A stretch of 64,000 nucleotides of DNA, taken from assembly GCF_027571385.1 (NCBI RefSeq), contig NZ_CP085636.1, positions 4,468,001-4,532,000 of the forward strand, given 5' to 3'. Source of the DNA: Shewanella sp. MTB7. Its GTDB lineage: Bacteria > Pseudomonadota > Gammaproteobacteria > Enterobacterales > Shewanellaceae. The translations under genes were made by a program, and so were the position numbers. Under the pieces are notes generated by a model that saw only the letters and a program-made list of their open reading frames with translations, did not search any database and was not told where the DNA came from. Positions within the stretch are counted from its first letter, which is position 1. Every line of letters starts with the position of its first letter. Shown piece by piece: positions 55,231-64,000 of this stretch.

Positions 55231-55863
55231 ATGACTCCACAAGAGAAAGAACTGATTCAAAGCGTCGCTGATAAATTAAAGGCGAGCCCAAATAATCCAA
55301 AAGACTCTGAAGCTGATAACCTCATTAGCCAAGAGATCGCATCTCAAGAAGATATCGTCTACAAACTGACTCAAGCTGTATTAGTGCAAGAGATGGCACT
55401 TAAAGACATGAAGTCAAAAAATGACTTTTTAACCTCACAGGTTGAGCACTTCAGAAAAGAATCTGAGCGTGGCACTTTGAGCCGTATGATAGGCGGCACC
55501 ACTCCTGCGCCAGTTCAGCCGCAACCTGTTCGCCAACCAAGTGCCTTTGGTGGCTTTATGCAAACCGCCGCAAGTGTTGCAGCGGGTATGGTTGCAGGTC
55601 ATCTTATTAGTAACGCACTGTTTGGTGATGATGAACCAACTGCAGAGGCGACACCTGAACCTGACGCAACAGATACTCAAACTGCAGCCACTGAACCTGA
55701 CGCAGGAACCTCAGCAGATGACGGTGCAGATTCAAGTTTCTTAGGTGATAACTCAGGTTTTGCCTCTGAATATAACGATCCAAGCTCAGACTTCGGAGCT
55801 GACACATTAGCGAATAATGGCTTCGGTGAAGAAGAAAGCTTTGGCGACGACGAAGAGTTCTAA
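55231..55863 (+). CDS. DUF2076 family protein
   Basis: 210 residues. A helical N-terminus (EKELIQSVADKLKAS) is followed by a Pro/Gln linker, a Gly/Ala-rich hydrophobic stretch (FMQTAASVAAGMVAGHLISN) and a very acidic, low-complexity tail. This is the DUF2076 plan, which is found widely without assigned function. No signal peptide; it may associate with the membrane. Confidence 0.88.
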   Translation: MTPQEKELIQSVADKLKASPNNPKDSEADNLISQEIASQEDIVYKLTQAVLVQEMALKDMKSKNDFLTSQVEHFRKESERGTLSRMIGGTTPAPVQPQPVRQPSAFGGFMQTAASVAAGMVAGHLISNALFGDDEPTAEATPEPDATDTQTAATEPDAGTSADDGADSSFLGDNSGFASEYNDPSSDFGADTLANNGFGEEESFGDDEEF

Positions 55864-56455
55864 TCGTTTGCACTGATACTAACCAATACCTTTGTTGATA
55901 TTGGTATCATAACCCTCTTCAACCAGACTAAGTTGTCGAGGGTTAAAGGATAACTGAGAACCTCTTTAATTCTATCTTTGCGGCCCGGCTCACAGGCCAA
56001 CAAAAACATAACAACCATTCAAACCTAAACAACTGTTAATAACAAACCACTCGTATATTATCGCCGTCTAATTTAATCATTAATCCATATGCAATGGCTT
56101 TAGCTTGCCTTAACAGGACGTTGGTATGGACAACAGCACAAGTGAAAAGCAACACCTGCAACTGGAACATAAGAAGTCGAATGAGATTAGCCCCTCATCC
56201 GACTTTATCGCACCGAGCTAATAATCTATGCTTTCATAACATCGTTAGTACTGGCGTATTCAAAAAATTCAAGGCAAATGGCGAAGGTGCTATTTTTCTT
56301 TAGTTAGACCAATGAATATGGACAATTTGCCAGAGACACAGGGGAAAACATAATGCTAGCGAGCAGCAATACGCTTGAAAATAGCATTGATATACCATTT
56401 ATTTTATCTTTGTTCATTACACTTACTTCCTTTATTTGAACCGTTAACTTAGGCG
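55864..56455. other. 592-base stretch with one possible small gene
   Basis: It contains the end of the DUF2076 transcript, with weak hairpin potential at about 55876-55910, and the 31-codon frame at 56126-56221. No repeat or RNA gene recognised. Confidence 0.35.
56126..56221 (+). CDS. Possible 31-residue peptide
   Basis: MDNSTSEKQHLQLEHKKS then NEISPSSDFIAPS. CAGGA lies seven bases before the ATG, a good position. Hydrophilic with no known motif. It may be a truncated gene front or a small protein. Confidence 0.25.
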   Translation: MDNSTSEKQHLQLEHKKSNEISPSSDFIAPS

Positions 56456-57409
56456 TCAGGAAAAAATTTTAGGTCCTAAAACACTTGAAACGAACGCTGT
56501 GATGGATAAAATTAAGCAGGCGATAAGGATCTCAACTCCGATAGATCTCTTCAGTAATAAGCTTGGTCTTGGATCATTATCACTCGCACTCAGTCCGGGC
56601 ACTAAGTTGAACTTATTCAGTGCCGCGATCATTAAGATTAGGGCAATGATAGACAGCTTGATTAATATTCCGAGACCGTAGTTGCTAGTAATGATCTCCA
56701 TCGGAGTTTGCAAGAGTTGAGTCAGTAATATGCCACCCGTCAATGCAACAATGGCAACAATAAACATGGCGAGTCGACCGAATGATTCCATATATTGTTT
56801 CAGCTGTTCAGACGCTAAACAGCCACACATAGACCACAAGGGTAACAATGAACCTATCCAGACACCGATAGCGACGACATGAAGTGCCACTAACCACTTA
56901 GCAAACTTACCTAGCTCAGTACTGTGTCCTATTAGGGTAAAAGAATAGGCTAAACAAACCGTAGCAATTAACAGTAAGCTAAAGAGGAAAAAACGATTAG
57001 TTCGATTGAGCTTATTCGGGATCAGTGCCGCCAGTAACACTAAGCTAAACCCGGTAATACGCCAAGCAACTGAGCTGCCAAGATCACTCAGCCACAAAAG
57101 TTCGCTCATGGTGGGATCAAACAATCCCGCCCAGCCATCTTCAGCAAATGAGCCCACTTGAAGATAGAAATTCACCACCACGGCCCCTCCCCCGATGATT
57201 GCCCCTTTACACATATAACGGGTGAGTTCACGGTACTGAGTTAACAATCCCTGTTCTTGCTTATGGGTAAGACGTTTGCTCTCTAGCCCGGTGATCAGCA
57301 TCATCATAAATAGGCCACCGATCACACTCGCTACCCCCCCATAGATTATCCATTTGGTGATAATTGCGACTAAATCGAACGGGTTGGTTTGTCCAATAAG
57401 ATCAATCAT
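56456..57409 (-). CDS. copD: CopD-family copper resistance membrane protein
   Basis: 317 residues with about eight membrane spans and the CopD/PcoD domain in the second half (ALHVVAIGVWIGSLLPLWSM then CGCLASEQLKQY). CopD works with the periplasmic CopC to move or sequester copper. It overlaps the end of copC by eight bases and closes the copper operon. Confidence 0.9.
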   Translation of the reverse strand: MIDLIGQTNPFDLVAIITKWIIYGGVASVIGGLFMMMLITGLESKRLTHKQEQGLLTQYRELTRYMCKGAIIGGGAVVVNFYLQVGSFAEDGWAGLFDPTMSELLWLSDLGSSVAWRITGFSLVLLAALIPNKLNRTNRFFLFSLLLIATVCLAYSFTLIGHSTELGKFAKWLVALHVVAIGVWIGSLLPLWSMCGCLASEQLKQYMESFGRLAMFIVAIVALTGGILLTQLLQTPMEIITSNYGLGILIKLSIIALILMIAALNKFNLVPGLSASDNDPRPSLLLKRSIGVEILIACLILSITAFVSSVLGPKIFS

Positions 57410-57800
57410 TGGCGAGACCGTTCTGTTTCAAGTCATCGGTATCTGGGACAGTGGGACGCACCATAAAGCTAAAGGTGCCTTTCATTTTATGGACATCCTC
57501 TCCCATTATCATCCAGTTAACCGAATAGTTTGAGGACATCAACTCAGGCAGCGCTATAGCAAATTGCGTTGAACTCACAGAACGAGGTTTGAAGCCGATA
57601 TTGATCTTCTTACCCTTGACATCATGCAGAGTCAGTTTGACGAGTCGGACCGAACTGTTAAATGAAAGTTCTAGAACTTTTGGCGAACCTTGTAACACCC
57701 CTTTGTTTGCCGGACTCGATGCTGTTAGTCCGGTATGGGCGATCGCGACAGAGCTGAAGATGAATGTAACGAGAACGAGTAATATTTTGATTATTTTCAT
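57402..57800 (-). CDS. copC: Periplasmic copper-binding protein CopC
   Basis: 132 residues: signal peptide (MKIIKILLVLVTFIFSSVAI), then the mature protein begins AHTGLTASSPANKGVL, whose N-terminal His is a copper ligand in CopC. Later VNWMIMGEDVHKMKGTFSF gives the Met/His site. ATG 57800 has AAGGA seven bases upstream. It is located between copB (44 bases) and copD (overlap). Confidence 0.92.
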   Translation of the reverse strand: MKIIKILLVLVTFIFSSVAIAHTGLTASSPANKGVLQGSPKVLELSFNSSVRLVKLTLHDVKGKKINIGFKPRSVSSTQFAIALPELMSSNYSVNWMIMGEDVHKMKGTFSFMVRPTVPDTDDLKQNGLAND

Positions 57801-57844
57801 TTTTATTTCCTTAGGTGGTATTAGTAGGTCTACATCAGTCGAGT

Positions 57845-58567
57845 TTAGAACCATGATCTGAAGCCTATGACGAACTGAGTTTCACTCTCATCCTCTCCCT
57901 TATCTCTTGCATAATCTGCGGTCTTACCAAACCTCTTGTTCCAACTTATGCCTATATAGGGGGCAAATTCCCTGACTAGCTCGTAACGTAATCTCAACCC
58001 TGCACCTAAATCTGACAACCCAGCCCCAACGCCGATCTGCGGATCATTTTGACCATAGAAATTTATTTCAACCTCTGGGGTTAAGATCAGTTTTTGGGTG
58101 ATAAGCAGTTCATATTCACTGCTGAAACGAAAGGCTGTGCGACCCGCTTCGCTAATAAATAAGGCCGTATCGATTTCAAAAAAATAGGGCGCTAATCCCT
58201 GAACACCGAGTACAGCCCAATTTCGGGAGGGAGAGGATTCGATATCCCGCCTAATTCCCAGCTGTAGATCCCAGTAGGCCGCGATAGCACGACTATAGAG
58301 CGCCTGTATCTCGGCATCTTGGGTTTCGCTATCTGAATATTCCCCCTCAGTCTTAATCCAGAGTTTATGCAGATCATAGCCAAGCCAAGCTTGAGCACTC
58401 CAACTCGCGGTGTTACTGAGATCGCTTTCAACCTCATCTAACATCACCTTAGTTAAAAGAGGATCGTCGACCTCGGCAGCTAAGACTTGATCTATGCTGC
58501 TGAAATTGACCAGCATAAAGAGAACAAAAGCGGTTGTGAGGTAATGCTTTAACAGTATAATTTTCAT
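57845..58567 (-). CDS. copB: Outer-membrane copper resistance protein CopB
   Basis: 240 residues: signal peptide, then a beta-barrel of the CopB type (SAQAWLGYDLHKLWIKTEGE, LQLGIRRDIE, FAPYIGISWNKRFG) ending FVIGFRSWF, the usual C-terminal aromatic for outer-membrane insertion. The Met-rich N-terminal segment found in other CopB proteins is absent. AAGGTG precedes ATG 58567 by six bases. Confidence 0.9.
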   Translation of the reverse strand: MKIILLKHYLTTAFVLFMLVNFSSIDQVLAAEVDDPLLTKVMLDEVESDLSNTASWSAQAWLGYDLHKLWIKTEGEYSDSETQDAEIQALYSRAIAAYWDLQLGIRRDIESSPSRNWAVLGVQGLAPYFFEIDTALFISEAGRTAFRFSSEYELLITQKLILTPEVEINFYGQNDPQIGVGAGLSDLGAGLRLRYELVREFAPYIGISWNKRFGKTADYARDKGEDESETQFVIGFRSWF

Positions 58568-58577
58568 ATTTAACACC

Positions 58578-60455
58578 TTATGTAACAATGATTTTTCTGA
58601 ACATACCTGCCATATGAAACAGCAAATGGCAGTGATAGGCCCAGCCTCCCATCGCGTCGGCTGTAACGAGGTAACTGATGGTCGATCCCGGTTGTACTAT
58701 CACAGTATGTTTACGTGGGATAAAATCTGGATCCCCCGTCTCTAATTCACTCCACATACCATGTAGATGCATGGGATGAGTCATCATGGTGTCATTGACT
58801 AAGACTATTCGAACCCGTTCACCAAACTTAAGCTCCAGTGGGGCTGCATCGGCAAACTTGATGCCGTTTATCGACCACATGTAGCGGCTCATGTTTCCGG
58901 TGAGGTGTAGTTGGATCTCTCTGGTCGGTTCACGTTTATCTTGGGTTGGTGTGAGTCCTTTGATATCGGCGTAGGTGAGCACTTTACGTTGATACAGGCT
59001 CATATGTTCTCTCAGGCCTATGCCTGGATCGCGCAGACCATTCTTTGGGCTTTGGGCACGCATATCCACGTGAGGCCCAAATTCACTGGACTGATGCAAG
59101 ATCTCACTGGTGCTGCCGAGTCCCGCTAAACCTAAAGCTGTGCTGCCTGAGCTCATTCCATCGCTCATGTCACTGCTCATCTTTGGAGTACTAATATCGG
59201 GAGCATCATGCCCCATGGCACTGTGATCTGTTAATTTAGACTTGTTCGAATCCATCTGCATTGTGCCATTATCCATCTCCGCCATGGCCATCCCCATATC
59301 TGAGTGGCCTAACACTGGCGCAGGATCCATATCTGGTAGTGTCGGCTCCAGTGCCATATCCGAGGTCAGGCTGCCATAGGTAAAGCCCGTTCGGTCATTA
59401 CTTTGGGCAAAAATACAGTAAGCATTGTCGACTTGTGGTTCGACGATCACATCGTAGGTTTCCGCTACGCCTATGCGAAATTCATCGACACTGATAGGTT
59501 GGATATTCTGACCGTCGCTGGCTACAACCATCATCTTTAATCCTGGGATCCGTACATCGAAGATGGTCATCGCGGCACCGTTTATGAATCTGAGCCTAAC
59601 GCGTTCGCCCTTACGGAATAACCCCTGCCACCCCTGTTCCGGTGTATTACCATTGAATAGGTAGGTATAGGTATAGCCAGTTACATCGGAAATATCCCTG
59701 TCACTCATGCGCCCCTTATTCCACATCGAACGCGCACTCCAGGTATTGGTTAAGCCATTTGTCCCTATCTCATCAAAGAGATCCATCAGGGTTCGTTCGC
59801 GAAAATTGTAGTAATCGGATTGTTTTTTGAGTTTGGCATAGATGGTCGAGGGATCTTCATCGGACCAATCTGACAGCATCACCACATATTCCCTGTCATA
59901 GAGCACGGGATCTACATCGATCGGATCGATGACTATCGCACCATACATTCCGGTTTGCTCTTGATAACCTGAATGACTGTGATACCAATAGGTGCCACTT
60001 TGCTCCACGTTAAATTGATATTCGAATGTTTCTCCGGGTTTAATCCCGGCATAACTAATCTCTGGAACACCGTCCATATTCGGTGGCAAAATGATGCCGT
60101 GCCAATGAATTGAACTATCATGGTCTAAATTATTAGTAACCCTGAGTATCACAGTTTCTCCCTCTTTCCAGCGCAGTACCGGTCCTGGGATACTTTGGTT
60201 AATGACCGTTGCCCTAGCTGTATTTCCGGTAAAATTGACTGTTTGATAATCGATACTTAGATCAAATACCTTGCCACTCAATATCGTTAGTCCTTTGCTT
60301 ATAGAATTGGCTAATACACTTCGGCTAAAAGGTAAGTTGCTTAATACCATGGCCGCCGCGGCTCCCATGACGAAGCGACGACGCGAATTATTTGCCTCAA
60401 TTTGCTCTGGAGATTGTGCCGCAGTTAATTGAGTTGATGTCTGCATCGTTTTCAT
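58578..60455 (-). CDS. copA: CopA multicopper oxidase
   Basis: 625 residues. A Tat signal (SRRRFVMGAAAAMVLSNLPF, Arg25-27) precedes three cupredoxin domains with the copper motifs SIHWHGIILPPNMDGVP, GTYWYHSHSGYQEQ, HPMHLHGMW and HCHLLFHMAGMF. A Met-rich loop between domains (near 390-450) is the Cu(I)-handling region. It oxidises Cu(I) to Cu(II) in the periplasm. AGGAG lies seven bases before the ATG. It overlaps the DUF411 gene by four bases and is followed by copB ten bases later. Confidence 0.96.
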   Translation of the reverse strand: MKTMQTSTQLTAAQSPEQIEANNSRRRFVMGAAAAMVLSNLPFSRSVLANSISKGLTILSGKVFDLSIDYQTVNFTGNTARATVINQSIPGPVLRWKEGETVILRVTNNLDHDSSIHWHGIILPPNMDGVPEISYAGIKPGETFEYQFNVEQSGTYWYHSHSGYQEQTGMYGAIVIDPIDVDPVLYDREYVVMLSDWSDEDPSTIYAKLKKQSDYYNFRERTLMDLFDEIGTNGLTNTWSARSMWNKGRMSDRDISDVTGYTYTYLFNGNTPEQGWQGLFRKGERVRLRFINGAAMTIFDVRIPGLKMMVVASDGQNIQPISVDEFRIGVAETYDVIVEPQVDNAYCIFAQSNDRTGFTYGSLTSDMALEPTLPDMDPAPVLGHSDMGMAMAEMDNGTMQMDSNKSKLTDHSAMGHDAPDISTPKMSSDMSDGMSSGSTALGLAGLGSTSEILHQSSEFGPHVDMRAQSPKNGLRDPGIGLREHMSLYQRKVLTYADIKGLTPTQDKREPTREIQLHLTGNMSRYMWSINGIKFADAAPLELKFGERVRIVLVNDTMMTHPMHLHGMWSELETGDPDFIPRKHTVIVQPGSTISYLVTADAMGGWAYHCHLLFHMAGMFRKIIVT

Positions 60456-60991
60456 AAAGTTGCTCCTGCTAATGCCTTGACTTCGGCGTAGACCTGACTC
60501 GATCCATCGCTGTTGAGTAATAACACCTTATAGGGTCTAAATTTGTCTCCGTATTCCATTCCCGGACTGCCGACTGGCATAGTGGGAACAGCTAAACCTA
60601 TTGATCCTGAAGGAGTATTGTCTAAAAATTGATGCAGGTATTTGGCTGGGATATGACCTTCGAATACATAGCCTTCCGAGGATATTGCGGTATGACAGGA
60701 TCTAAGGTTTATGGCTATGCCACTGGCCTGTTTGATGTTAGCCAGATGCTTGCTGTCGTGTGCCTTGGCATCGAATCCATGCCGGTTTATGTAGTTGATC
60801 CATTTATTGCAGCAGCCACATTTGGGATTTTTATAGACGTCCAATGATGGAATGAATGAGGTTATTTCCGCTTTGGTATTACTGGCTAATGTCTTAGGGG
60901 AGAAGACATAAACAATTGTACCAGCAACGAATAACGTCAATGTGATTAGAATTGAGGTAAATTTTATTTTAGCGCTAATTATTGAAAGCAT
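60452..60991 (-). CDS. DUF411 metal-binding protein, first gene of the copper operon
   Basis: 179 residues. An N-terminal anchor or signal (TSILITLTLFVAGTIVYVFS) is followed by the DUF411 domain with YKNPKCGCCNKWINYI, which resembles a thioredoxin-like metal site, and PTMPVGSPGMEYG. DUF411 genes often accompany copper determinants. AGGAGG lies four bases before the ATG. A MerR-type promoter is seen upstream. Confidence 0.88.
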   Translation of the reverse strand: MLSIISAKIKFTSILITLTLFVAGTIVYVFSPKTLASNTKAEITSFIPSLDVYKNPKCGCCNKWINYINRHGFDAKAHDSKHLANIKQASGIAINLRSCHTAISSEGYVFEGHIPAKYLHQFLDNTPSGSIGLAVPTMPVGSPGMEYGDKFRPYKVLLLNSDGSSQVYAEVKALAGATL

Positions 60992-61046
60992 AGAGCCTCC
61001 TGCACTCGCTCACCTGAAAATGACAACATGTTCAATTATGCTGCAC

Positions 61047-61078
61047 TGGATACAGTGATATTTACCCTTGAGGGTCAA
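61047..61078 (-). promoter_or_regulatory. Candidate MerR-type promoter of the copper operon
   Basis: On the minus strand, TTGACC (61073-61078) and TATCCA (61047-61052) are separated by 20 bases, the long spacer typical of MerR-activated promoters. The dyad ACCCT-CA-AGGGT (61064-61075) overlaps the -35 side. The operon start codon is 56 bases further. Judged by eye. Confidence 0.45.
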
Positions 61079-61213
61079 TATATTTTCGGGCTCAGAGCTG
61101 AGTTTACGTTATTGAGAACAGGGAAAAGGTATCGATTAAACCCTGATTAAAAAGCGTGGATAGCTGGAAAGCACAGACAGAACGAATAAAATGTAGACGT
61201 AAGTGTGCCTTGT

Positions 61214-61600
61214 TTAGGCAAGTATCGGAGGACGATACAGAGAAGATGGGTACTGGTTTAACGTAAGCACTCGATATTGGCTGATGCCGACAAGAGCAAG
61301 TGGTGTAGTGATAAGCAGAGGAATGTCCATCGGAAGTGCGACAGAGGAGCAAAACTCCATGTTGCAGTGACAGGTACAAGTCTGATGTTCGTCATTCACC
61401 ATAATTTGTGAGGGATTGGAATGAACTTGGTTCATGTCCATGGTGTTGACCTTGACCTCTAAATCTCCCTCATACATCGAGGCATTATTCACTTGCATCG
61501 AGCTCATTGACATAGCATAAGGCATTATCACGGCCGCGTATGCCTGACCGACAAAAGTCAGCAGCATAAACACCATGATTAACCTTTTACTAAGATTCAA
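61214..61600 (-). CDS. Small secreted Met/Cys-rich protein, likely copper-related
   Basis: 128 residues or slightly fewer. A signal peptide (VFMLLTFVGQAYA) precedes a Met-rich middle (MPYAMSMSSMQVNNASMYEG) and TCTCHCNMEFC, a dense thiol/His cluster suited to Cu(I). The end LYRPPILA recalls small CopL/DUF2946-like proteins. The start may be TTG 61598-61600 (GGAG five bases upstream) or ATG 61576 (AAAGG seven bases upstream). It lies upstream of the copper operon on the same strand. Confidence 0.65.
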   Translation of the reverse strand: MNLSKRLIMVFMLLTFVGQAYAAVIMPYAMSMSSMQVNNASMYEGDLEVKVNTMDMNQVHSNPSQIMVNDEHQTCTCHCNMEFCSSVALPMDIPLLITTPLALVGISQYRVLTLNQYPSSLYRPPILA

Positions 61601-62115
61601 AAAGACTCCAATAACACAAATATAACTTTCGCCAGCATAACGTAGGTATTAAAAAAATCAACACTATCCATGTAAACATTGTTAATCATACGTTTAGTTA
61701 GGTAAAGAATTCGGACGAATTGTTCAACCTAACTTCATTTAACGATCAAAAACAACTACAAAAATAACAAGTAGACTTGTTATTATGCCAATTTAATCAA
61801 CACCCTAATTGAATGACTTTTAATATCCCCTTTGAATACGGAAAGCTTCGCTGCATAGGGTTCAAATTAACCAGCGTAGCCTCATCTCAATAACCATGCC
61901 GACTCAACGGCTTCCTTTTTCAAGGCCCAAGTTCGCAAAATACGTCACCAAAAGAGGATTTTCTTCCTGTTCGTGAAATGCGATCTCTCCCATCTCCCAT
62001 TTTTTATGCCAAAAACTTGCCTTCATACAGCCTCCATTAATACTTCAATTTAGTATCAGCAGTTCAAGTCGACTTTAAATCAAGAGGCCATTACTCTCGA
62101 ATAAAGGAGAAAAGT
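61601..62115. other. 515-base divergent intergenic region with a nested palindrome
   Basis: Between the Met/Cys-rich protein and the MerR gene. An inverted repeat at 61696-61734 is nested: AGTTAGGT/ACCTAACT outside and AATTCG/GAATT inside. It lies about 95-130 bases before the secreted protein's start and could be an operator. No gene seen. Confidence 0.45.
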
Positions 62116-62526
62116 ATGGATATTGGAAAAGTGGCTAAAATCTCTGGGCTACCCGCCTCAACGTTAAGGTTTTATGAAGAGAAAGGCCTGATTCGTGCCA
62201 GCGGTAGAAATGGATTGCGAAGAGTTTATCACTCAAGTGTTATAGAACGGCTCGCATTAATATCTTTAGGGCAAAATGCGGGTTTCTCACTCGAAGAGAT
62301 AGGCGAGATGTTTACCTCTGAAGGGCCGACAATTAATCGAAGCCAACTGTTAACGAAGGCGGATGAGTTAGATAAAAAGATTGAAGACTTGATCGCCATG
62401 CGTGAAGGCCTGCGTCACGCTGCTGCTTGCAAATTTCCCAACCAATTAGACTGTCCCAAATTTCTTCGTATTCTGCGCATTGCGGGTAAAAACCGTTCGA
62501 GACAATCAAATATATTAAAGAGGTAA
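62116..62526 (+). CDS. MerR-family transcriptional regulator
   Basis: 136 residues. The helix-turn-helix region reads MDIGKVAKISGLPASTLRFY then EEKGLIRASGRNGLRRVYHS. A coiled-coil dimer helix follows, and the C-terminal part has two cysteines, CKFPNQLDCPKF, that could sense metal or redox state. AAGGAG lies six bases before the ATG. It is divergent from the copper genes, though this Cys pair differs from the usual CueR spacing, so metal specificity is uncertain. Confidence 0.85.
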   Translation: MDIGKVAKISGLPASTLRFYEEKGLIRASGRNGLRRVYHSSVIERLALISLGQNAGFSLEEIGEMFTSEGPTINRSQLLTKADELDKKIEDLIAMREGLRHAAACKFPNQLDCPKFLRILRIAGKNRSRQSNILKR

Positions 62527-62948
62527 CAACATAAAGCGACATGGAAAATCATCAATGCTTCTATCCGCTTTATTAGAGGAATATGAAGCCTTATTAGAAT
62601 ATTTAGGCATAGCTGTGGCTCTCAGAGCGACTATCAAAATGATTCTTTGGGTGATAATGCTATCATTATGATTCTAGAGGGTTTTAATTACACATTAGTT
62701 GGTAGTATTTCGAAAAACTCTCGTTTTTTTTGTGACGTCCCCCTCGTTTTCATCCTCAAAAATTGATGTAGTATCGAAGTATACCTCTTTTTGTATACCT
62801 GCATTTTAGGTATTTCTACCAACATTAGGCCTGAGCTAAGCGACGTCTTTTTTATTAGCGCCATCGGCGCTTTATGCAGATCAAATAGATAATTGATCAC
62901 ATATGGTAGACGACTGAACTAGCCTAATAAACTTAGGAACGTCATGCA
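62527..62948. other. 422-base intergenic region
   Basis: Upstream of the oxidoreductase gene. A small hairpin AGCGCC-ATC-GGCGCT at 62857-62871 follows a T-run and could be a leader attenuator or a weak terminator. Nothing else recognised. Confidence 0.4.
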
Positions 62949-64000
62949 ATGTCTTCATCTGAGCAAAAGATCTGTAACAATAACAAACAAGAATGCACCT
63001 CTACACAATACCCAGGTTTAGATACCGTCATCCATGGAAATGGCGCGGTAGCCCACGTAATGAATTATGTTTGTGGCGGTGTGATTGGCTACCCCATTAC
63101 ACCATCGACAGAAATATCGGAAATCTATGAAGAGTTCCGCGCCCAAGGTGGTTGTAACCTTTGGGATCAACACCCTTTCTTCTTCGAGCCAGAAGGTGAG
63201 CACTCTGCACAAAGTGGTGCATTGGCCGCAGCCTTGACAGGGGGTAAGTACATCTCTAACGCTTCATCAAGCCAAGGTATTCTCTACGCATTAGAGTCCC
63301 ACTATGTCACTGTTGGTAAGAAAACCGCAGGATTTGTGCTACATGTTGCAGCCCGCTCGGTTTCTCGCCACTCGCTAAACGTGATGGCAGGTCATGATGA
63401 TGTTTACGCTCTACTTTCAGCAGGCTACACCACACTATTTGCCAGTAACGCCCAAGAAGCGGCTGATATGGCGGCTATCTCCTATAAAGTGAGCGCACAA
63501 TCGCTTATCCCTGTGGCGAATGTTATGGATGGCTTTGCCACCAGCCACATTCAAAGCAAGGTACAACTTCCTGAGCCTGAGCTACTTAAGCACTTTCTTG
63601 GCAATCCAAGCGATCGCATTCCAGCCCCCACAGAAGCCCAACGCCTACTTTATGGTGCCAAGGGACGAGTATGGCAGCTAGGCCTCTTTATCGAGCAGAA
63701 CCAAGATGAGTTCTGGCCAGAGAAGCTCACAGAACTGCAAGCGTACCTTGAACAGCACAGTGAGCAAGTCGAGATTGACAGCAGCGGCGAGCTAATTGGA
63801 GCAACAAAAGAGTGGGTTCCAACTGAGCTGAAAAACAAGTGGCGCCGCGCCTGGTTGAATGCCTATGAGAAAGACACTCGCCAACGCGTGCCGGCACTGG
63901 TTGATACCCACAACCCAGGATTAACCGGTGGCGTGCAAAACCAGCCTGATTATCAAGCGGGCATTGTCGACCATCACACTCACTTTTTAAGCGATGTACC
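62949..64000 (+). CDS. 2-oxoacid (pyruvate):ferredoxin/flavodoxin oxidoreductase, N-terminal part
   Basis: 350 codons to the right edge, where the gene continues. The opening matches the pyruvate:ferredoxin oxidoreductase domain: VIHGNGAVAHVMNYVCGGVI, GYPITPSTEISEIYEE, EGEHSAQSGALAAALTGGKY, and NASSSQGILYALESHYV with VMAGHDDVYALL. These enzymes decarboxylate 2-oxoacids to acyl-CoA with TPP and 4Fe-4S clusters. ATG 62949 is chosen with AGGAA ten bases upstream. It is read-through incomplete; the TPP and ferredoxin domains are outside the window. Confidence 0.88.
   Translation, partial: MSSSEQKICNNNKQECTSTQYPGLDTVIHGNGAVAHVMNYVCGGVIGYPITPSTEISEIYEEFRAQGGCNLWDQHPFFFEPEGEHSAQSGALAAALTGGKYISNASSSQGILYALESHYVTVGKKTAGFVLHVAARSVSRHSLNVMAGHDDVYALLSAGYTTLFASNAQEAADMAAISYKVSAQSLIPVANVMDGFATSHIQSKVQLPEPELLKHFLGNPSDRIPAPTEAQRLLYGAKGRVWQLGLFIEQNQDEFWPEKLTELQAYLEQHSEQVEIDSSGELIGATKEWVPTELKNKWRRAWLNAYEKDTRQRVPALVDTHNPGLTGGVQNQPDYQAGIVDHHTHFLSDV

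Noticed and set aside
56094..56303. Plus-strand 69-codon frame starting MALACLNRTLVWTTAQ
   Set aside because: The 31-codon frame inside it has the better ribosome site; the longer frame has none.
62688..62900. Minus-strand 70-codon frame upstream of the oxidoreductase gene
   Set aside because: Overlaps a palindrome and T-runs, no ribosome site, no family; probably chance.
1..64000. tRNA, rRNA, CRISPR, transposase and prophage content
   Set aside because: Looked for cloverleaf-like arms, regular spaced repeats, transposase motifs and integrase or phage genes; none could be supported by eye.

Overview
The window reads as the chromosome of a marine gammaproteobacterium, most likely a Shewanella or a close Alteromonadales relative. 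Signs of this are a complete Na+-pumping NADH:quinone reductase operon, many secreted hydrolases, periplasmic catalase with an ankyrin partner, a copA/B/C/D copper operon, and moderate G+C with strong AAGGAG ribosome binding sites. I see no rRNA, tRNA, CRISPR array, complete insertion sequence, phage or replication origin. The genus is inferred from gene content, not from a marker gene.

Layout. 0-3.9 kb: a three-gene minus-strand operon (VioB-type ferritin-like protein, LodA-like quinoprotein oxidase, LodB-like flavoprotein cut by the window edge). 3.9-10.1 kb: decayed sequence, sodC, a VOC protein, a YgjV-like membrane protein, a Crp/Fnr regulator, then catalase and an ankyrin protein. 10-18.4 kb: secreted endonuclease I, a radical SAM protein behind a Fur-like box, an acetyltransferase, a chemoreceptor and a GH110 alpha-galactosidase lipoprotein. 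18.4-24.6 kb: nqrABCDEF, with two unrecognised small reading frames fitted exactly between nqrA/nqrB and nqrB/nqrC. 25-30 kb: an Nramp relative lacking the usual metal ligands, a small possible Cys hydrolase, rsuA, an FAD dehydrogenase and fdxA. 30-36.5 kb: an accessory block with a divergent lipoxygenase and a Tat-type partner, a LysR regulator, two secreted proteins (one like a cell-wall hydrolase, one with three trefoil-like repeats) and an orphan. 36.8-56 kb: deoD, an MFS transporter, a Crp-like regulator, a cold-shock/DUF3465 membrane protein, two large secreted proteases, a TetR regulator with two glutathione transferases, yqfB, an NAD(P)H oxidoreductase and a frameshifted nupC. 56-62.5 kb: copper resistance operon (DUF411, copA, copB, copC, copD), a Cys/Met-rich secreted protein and a MerR regulator. 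The right edge holds the start of a 2-oxoacid:ferredoxin oxidoreductase.

How it works together. Much of the window concerns oxidants, metals and the outside world: SodC, catalase, glutathione transferases and the TetR regulator deal with reactive species; copper genes detoxify the periplasm; LodA-like oxidases characterised elsewhere release H2O2; the nuclease, proteases and GH110 enzyme scavenge polymers; DeoD and NupC would handle nucleosides. Na+-Nqr supplies the sodium motive force.

Most notable for follow-up: the small frames inside the nqr operon, the lipoxygenase-Tat pair with altered iron-ligand positions, the secreted pair at 34.3-36.1 kb, and the ferritin-like/LodA/LodB trio. Several reading frames are broken, two of them at A-runs that would be repaired by one extra A.
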